NCBI GenBank assembly: GCA_000434055.1
Contig: HF999649.1
Coordinates: 1 to 8,612, forward strand
Direction: 5' to 3'
Source: Ruminococcus sp. CAG:488
GTDB lineage: Bacteria > Bacillota > Clostridia > Oscillospirales > Acutalibacteraceae
Length of the DNA stretch: 8,612 nt
Shown: piece after piece, positions 5,497 through 8,612 of the stretch
Layout: each line of letters begins with the position of its first letter
Numbering within the stretch: the stretch's first letter is position 1
Program-made: the position numbers and the translations under genes
Notes under the pieces: model-generated
Told to the model about the DNA's origin: nothing
Seen by the model: only the letters and a program-made list of their open reading frames with translations
Database searches by the model: none

Positions 5497-6882
5497 TTAC
5501 ATTTTTTCAAGCAAATCTTTAATGCTGATATCCGGTTCGTTTAATGCAATTTCAAGAACCTTCTTAGTGCCGTTATGCAAAGCTTTGATATCCTCAACGC
5601 TGACGAACTTCGTCCTGTGCAAGCAGCTTATTTTCAGGCAGCCGCTGTGTGCATCCTTCATAGCGAAGGTGTAAAGCACCATTATATAACGTCCGAGACC
5701 GTAGCCGACATACTCATATTCCCAGCCGTTTATCGACTTCTCGTTTATCGGCATCCAGGAGAACATCATCGTTGACGAGCCGGCGGCGGCGGAATAATTG
5801 AACAGCTCACGCTGGAGATCACGGTACTCAAGATAAGGATAGTCCATGTGTCTGAACGCCCATACCTGAGCGTCAGCCATTTTGTCGAGTGCCGACATGA
5901 AGGTATCGTCCTCTTCAAGATGAACTCTCCACGGCAGCGGAGCAGTGACCGTTCCGCCCGAACGCTTTTCGGTGAGAGTGCGACGCCTTGTGCAAAGGCA
6001 AATAAAATATGTATCAAGATGACCGTTGTTGATTTTTGAAAGGTGCATTCTCAGGGCGAGCTGAACAAGGCACTCGGGGCTGACATTGTTATTCTCGCAG
6101 AAAGAGAAGAACTTTTCGCTAAGCTCGGGAGAAAATGTTGTCTTTGTAAGCTCCGCCTTATCATGAATCGGGTCAAAGAGAGACGGCGCATTGATACTCG
6201 GATCCTTCTTCTTTTTGCGCTCCGCCTCAAGAAGCTTGGGTCCCTCAACGCCGAGATAGACCGGTTCGCCGTTTCTCGTTATGTATTCGGTATATGCCTC
6301 CTTCTCCTTTTCGAGATTGGACTTATCCTCAACATAAGCAAGCTCTCGCTTGATTCTGTCCTCATAGCTTCCGAGAGGTTTCGGCATCGGCTTGCCGTTT
6401 TTGAGATGGTCATACACGGCAAAAAGGTCGTTGAAGAACGCAAACACAGCCGCATTATCCATAACAAGATGGTGAATATTGATATACACGCCGTATCTGC
6501 CGTCATACGTTGTGAAATATTTCAGTCTGAAGATTTCACCCTTGAGCATTTTGATCGGTTTCTGTGCATCTGCCGTGAGCACCTTTTCACGTTCCTCGTC
6601 GGATTTAAAATTATATACGGGAACGCTTCCTATCCTGTACGGATCACGGAAATACTGCATTATATTGCCGTTCTGTTTGAAGAAAACAAGTCTCAGACAG
6701 TCATTGCGCTCAATTTCAATATTGAACGCCTCGGTCATAACGTCAAAATCAATCTTCTGTGATACGATTATCGAATCCGGAATCTGCGTGACCTGCTTAT
6801 GAAAAAAGCTGTATTTAAGCATAAACTGAATCATTTCCTGCGGCGGAATGAGCGGATATACGGGCTTGTTTACAGAATTCAT
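5497..6882 (-). CDS. Stand-alone condensation-domain acyltransferase (NRPS-like)
   Basis: A 461-residue soluble protein of the chloramphenicol-acetyltransferase-like fold used by NRPS condensation domains and by PapA5-type and alcohol acyltransferases. Seen: ERNDCLRLVF (58-67), resembling the early core motif xLRxxF; the catalytic motif HHLVMDN (137-143), with the general-base His138 and structural Asp142 kept but the usual final Gly replaced by Asn; the C-lobe YPYLEYRDLQREL (348-360) and MMFSWMP (372-378), like the late core motifs. Length equals one complete condensation domain, with no fused adenylation, carrier or release domain. It should transfer the carrier-bound acyl group to an amine or alcohol. 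I chose the ATG at 6882 because AAGGAGG lies 6 bases before it; a longer in-frame start at 6951 falls within the ligase gene. The gap to the ligase stop is 19 bases. Confidence 0.86.
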   Translation of the reverse strand: MNSVNKPVYPLIPPQEMIQFMLKYSFFHKQVTQIPDSIIVSQKIDFDVMTEAFNIEIERNDCLRLVFFKQNGNIMQYFRDPYRIGSVPVYNFKSDEEREKVLTADAQKPIKMLKGEIFRLKYFTTYDGRYGVYINIHHLVMDNAAVFAFFNDLFAVYDHLKNGKPMPKPLGSYEDRIKRELAYVEDKSNLEKEKEAYTEYITRNGEPVYLGVEGPKLLEAERKKKKDPSINAPSLFDPIHDKAELTKTTFSPELSEKFFSFCENNNVSPECLVQLALRMHLSKINNGHLDTYFICLCTRRRTLTEKRSGGTVTAPLPWRVHLEEDDTFMSALDKMADAQVWAFRHMDYPYLEYRDLQRELFNYSAAAGSSTMMFSWMPINEKSINGWEYEYVGYGLGRYIMVLYTFAMKDAHSGCLKISCLHRTKFVSVEDIKALHNGTKKVLEIALNEPDISIKDLLEKM

Positions 6883-6888
6883 AAACTG

Positions 6889-6895
6889 CCTCCTT
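6889..6895 (-). promoter_or_regulatory. Ribosome binding site that fixes the condensation-protein start
   Basis: On the minus strand AAGGAGG is followed after 6 bases by the ATG at 6882. It lies in the short gap after the ligase stop. It rules out the in-frame upstream start, which would add 23 basic residues encoded inside the ligase gene. Confidence 0.85.
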
Positions 6896-6901
6896 AAAAA
6901 A

Positions 6902-8449
6902 TTATAATACGGTTGCTTTTCTCTTGATTTTGCCGCTGCCCGTTTTCTCAAGCGGCTCGGTGCGGACTCTTACTTCGGAAATGATATGAGCCGCCTTCGC
7001 GGTTTTGTTCATTCTGTCAACCGTCTTTTCAAGCTCACCCTGAATATCGTCAATGCCCTCAAGCTTTGCATATTCATAGTCGGGATAGATTTCGGCAATG
7101 ATTCTGTCCTTTTCGCCGTAAACGAGAACCTCGCTGACAAGCCGATTGTCGGCAAATTTCTTTTCAATCGCCTCCGGAGAAACATTTTCACCGTTTGAGA
7201 GAATGATAAGATTCTTAACTCTGCCGGTAATGAAAAGCTGATTATCCTCGGTAAGCTCTCCGATATCGCCTGTTTTAAGCCAGCCGTCCTCTGTGAACAT
7301 CTCTTTTGTTTCTTCTGGCATTTTGTAGTATCCGAGCATAACCGTCGGCGTGTTTACCTGAATTTCACCGTTCTGAATACGAACCGTGCAAACGTCCGTA
7401 ACACGTCCGACAGACTCCCTCGAAGCCGTGTTATCGGGAACGGAAATTCTGCATCCTGCCTCGGTCATGCCGTAGCCCTGACGCAGGAAAATTCCGAGCT
7501 TCTCGTATTCGTCAATAAGCTCCGGGTTAAGATAAGCACCGCCGGAAATAAGCCACTTGATGTTTCTGCCGAACACCTGAGCGACCGCATCCTTAACGCT
7601 TGTCTCGGGTTCTTTTGCAAGAATAACCTTGACTCGCTGCAAAAGAGACTGAGCGATCATCGGAACTACACGAACGACCTTCGGCTCAAAGATTTTGAGA
7701 TTATGGATCAAATCCATCATCGAACCGTTCAAGCAAACCTGCAAGCCGTCCTTAAGATTTTTTATATAGTCGCCCGAGAAGCAATAAATGTGATACATCG
7801 GGAGAACCGAAAGTGAAACATCGTTCGGCAGGAAAATATCTGTGCAATAGTCGTGATACATGATATTTCCGACAAGGGCAAGAGTCGAAAGCTCAACGCC
7901 CTTCTTTATGCCCGTTGTGCCGGATGTAAAAATGATAACGCAGCAGGCATTTTTATCAACCGTAATGTCAGAAAGCGCCGCATACTCCGAGTTCTCGGAA
8001 TAATCGGTATAAATTCTGTTAAATTCTTCACCGTTGCCGAGATTGACGGAGAACCTGAGAAACGGGCAAAGCTCCTTGAGCTTTTCTGCGTTCTCGGTAA
8101 ACTCGTCTTCATACAAAAGCATCTCGATATCGGCACGCTTGAAAAGCTCTGCCGCCTCCTCAACGGAGATATCCGGAGCGAACGGAACAGCAACATTACC
8201 GCTGATAAGAATGCCCGAAAGACAGGTTATATACTCGTAATTTGATTTTCCGATAATCGCAATGTGCATTCTCTTATCGGAAAGACTGCGAATCCAGCGG
8301 CATACCGCAAGGCTGTCGCTTCTCACTTTTTTAAAGCTTCTTTCTTCGATTTTTCCATCTCTGATGAACTTGATGAACGTTGCGTCGCCGAATTTCTCGG
8401 CACCGGTGTCAAGCAGCTCTCTTACAGATGGAGCGTCAAATTTTTTCAT
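6902..8449 (-). CDS. Stand-alone AMP-forming acyl/adenylating ligase
   Basis: A 515-residue ANL-superfamily enzyme that activates a carboxylic acid with ATP to an acyl-adenylate and passes it to a thiol, here probably the carrier encoded two genes downstream. Seen in order: P-loop-like FTSGTTGIKKG (174-184), LPMYHIY (216-222), GYGMTE (325-330), GEIQVNTPTVMLGYY (361-375), GWLKTGDIG (389-397), hinge GRVKNLIILSNGENVSPEAIE in two parts (409-429), and KTGSGKIKRK (502-511) with catalytic Lys507. All cores are intact. The A4 region carries acyl-ligase residues and lacks the Asp of the FDxS motif that grips the alpha-amino group in amino-acid adenylation domains, so a fatty, aryl or other simple acid is more likely than an amino acid (inference). 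First gene of the operon; AAGGAG is 7 bases before the ATG. Confidence 0.91.
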   Translation of the reverse strand: MKKFDAPSVRELLDTGAEKFGDATFIKFIRDGKIEERSFKKVRSDSLAVCRWIRSLSDKRMHIAIIGKSNYEYITCLSGILISGNVAVPFAPDISVEEAAELFKRADIEMLLYEDEFTENAEKLKELCPFLRFSVNLGNGEEFNRIYTDYSENSEYAALSDITVDKNACCVIIFTSGTTGIKKGVELSTLALVGNIMYHDYCTDIFLPNDVSLSVLPMYHIYCFSGDYIKNLKDGLQVCLNGSMMDLIHNLKIFEPKVVRVVPMIAQSLLQRVKVILAKEPETSVKDAVAQVFGRNIKWLISGGAYLNPELIDEYEKLGIFLRQGYGMTEAGCRISVPDNTASRESVGRVTDVCTVRIQNGEIQVNTPTVMLGYYKMPEETKEMFTEDGWLKTGDIGELTEDNQLFITGRVKNLIILSNGENVSPEAIEKKFADNRLVSEVLVYGEKDRIIAEIYPDYEYAKLEGIDDIQGELEKTVDRMNKTAKAAHIISEVRVRTEPLEKTGSGKIKRKATVL

Positions 8450-8526
8450 GTCGTTTCTCCTTATTACCTTTTTTAAATAATAAATAAGAGCAATTCAGTG
8501 CAGGTCATCATTGAAATCTTTTGCAA

Positions 8527-8557
8527 TGTGATAGCACTTAAATAGGATTATATCACA
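8527..8557. promoter_or_regulatory. Candidate operator: 7-bp inverted repeat over the -10/start region
   Basis: TGTGATA (8527-8533) and TATCACA (8551-8557) are perfect inverted arms 17 bases apart. One arm overlaps the -10 of the minus-strand promoter and the other lies just past the expected start near 8540, a layout that suits a repressor. The regulator is unknown, and the wide spacing means it could also be chance in AT-rich DNA. Confidence 0.35.
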
Positions 8558-8575
8558 ATAACAGTATAATTTCAA
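8547..8575 (-). promoter_or_regulatory. Sigma-A promoter of the ligase/condensation/carrier operon
   Basis: On the minus strand TTGAAA (8570-8575) and a perfect TATAAT (8547-8552) are 17 bp apart, with TGTGA directly before the -10. Transcription should start near 8540, leaving a leader of about 90 bases. This shows that the ligase is the first gene and that the operon has just three genes, ended by the terminator at 5216-5252. Confidence 0.85.
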
Positions 8576-8596
8576 CATATATAAACAAAAAGCTGC

Positions 8597-8612
8597 GGCT
8601 TCCGAAGAAGCC
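8597..8612 (-). terminator. Hairpin at the window edge, probable terminator of the neighbouring unit
   Basis: GGCTTC and GAAGCC form a 6-bp stem; read on the minus strand its loop is TTCG, a very stable tetraloop. It is followed on that strand by GCAGC and then TTTTT. If the unseen flank supplies GCTGC, the stem would extend right to the U-tract, as in an intrinsic terminator for a minus-strand gene beyond the window. The window cuts it, so this is partly inferred. Confidence 0.45.

Noticed and set aside
6043..6762. A 239-codon plus-strand open frame within the condensation-protein gene
   Set aside because: It is antisense to a gene with clear catalytic motifs, and its translation shows no family features. 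The same applies to the shorter antisense frames in the ligase and permease genes.
6883..6951. An N-terminal extension of 23 residues on the condensation protein
   Set aside because: The extension overlaps the ligase 3' end and is very basic, while AAGGAGG stands correctly before the inner ATG at 6882.

Overview
The window looks like a chromosomal segment of a low-to-mid GC Gram-positive anaerobe of the class Clostridia, probably a gut-type Oscillospiraceae/Ruminococcaceae relative. This is an inference from four things: a glutamate dehydrogenase very like the clostridial NAD-type enzyme, a Gram-positive LexA (SOS) box, a YolD-coupled Y-family polymerase, and strong AGGAGG-type ribosome binding sites with consensus sigma-A promoters. 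No insertion sequence, tRNA, rRNA, CRISPR array or phage gene is visible.

Layout. (1) 34-1377, minus: glutamate dehydrogenase, with its own perfect-consensus promoter. (2) 1378-1668: divergent intergenic region holding the gdh promoter and a second consensus promoter whose spacer contains a LexA box, followed by a leader with a long inverted repeat. (3) 1669-3569, plus: an SOS-type Y-family DNA polymerase and a YolD-like protein, overlapping by 4 bp (ATGA). (4) 3570-3825: a promoter, then a compact three-stem RNA closed by a P1 helix and followed by a strong intrinsic terminator. This is a candidate riboswitch or attenuator that I cannot assign to a known class. (5) 3826-5199, plus: the ion-transporter/ArsB/SLC13-type permease it should control. 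(6) 5216-5252: a 15-bp bidirectional terminator between convergent genes. (7) 8449-5257, minus: a compact three-gene operon encoding a stand-alone AMP-forming acyl/adenylating ligase, a stand-alone condensation-domain protein and a stand-alone carrier protein, with a consensus promoter and a candidate operator at 8527-8575. (8) 8597-8612: a hairpin at the window edge, probably the terminator of a neighbouring minus-strand unit.

How the genes work together. The polymerase and YolD form one damage-inducible translesion unit. The ligase, condensation protein and carrier together make a minimal split NRPS-like line: activate a carboxylic acid, load it on the carrier, and transfer it to an acceptor. 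There is no reductase or thioesterase, so the product is probably released by the condensation enzyme onto a soluble amine or alcohol. The two most interesting points are this orphan acyl-transfer cassette and the unassigned structured RNA before the permease.
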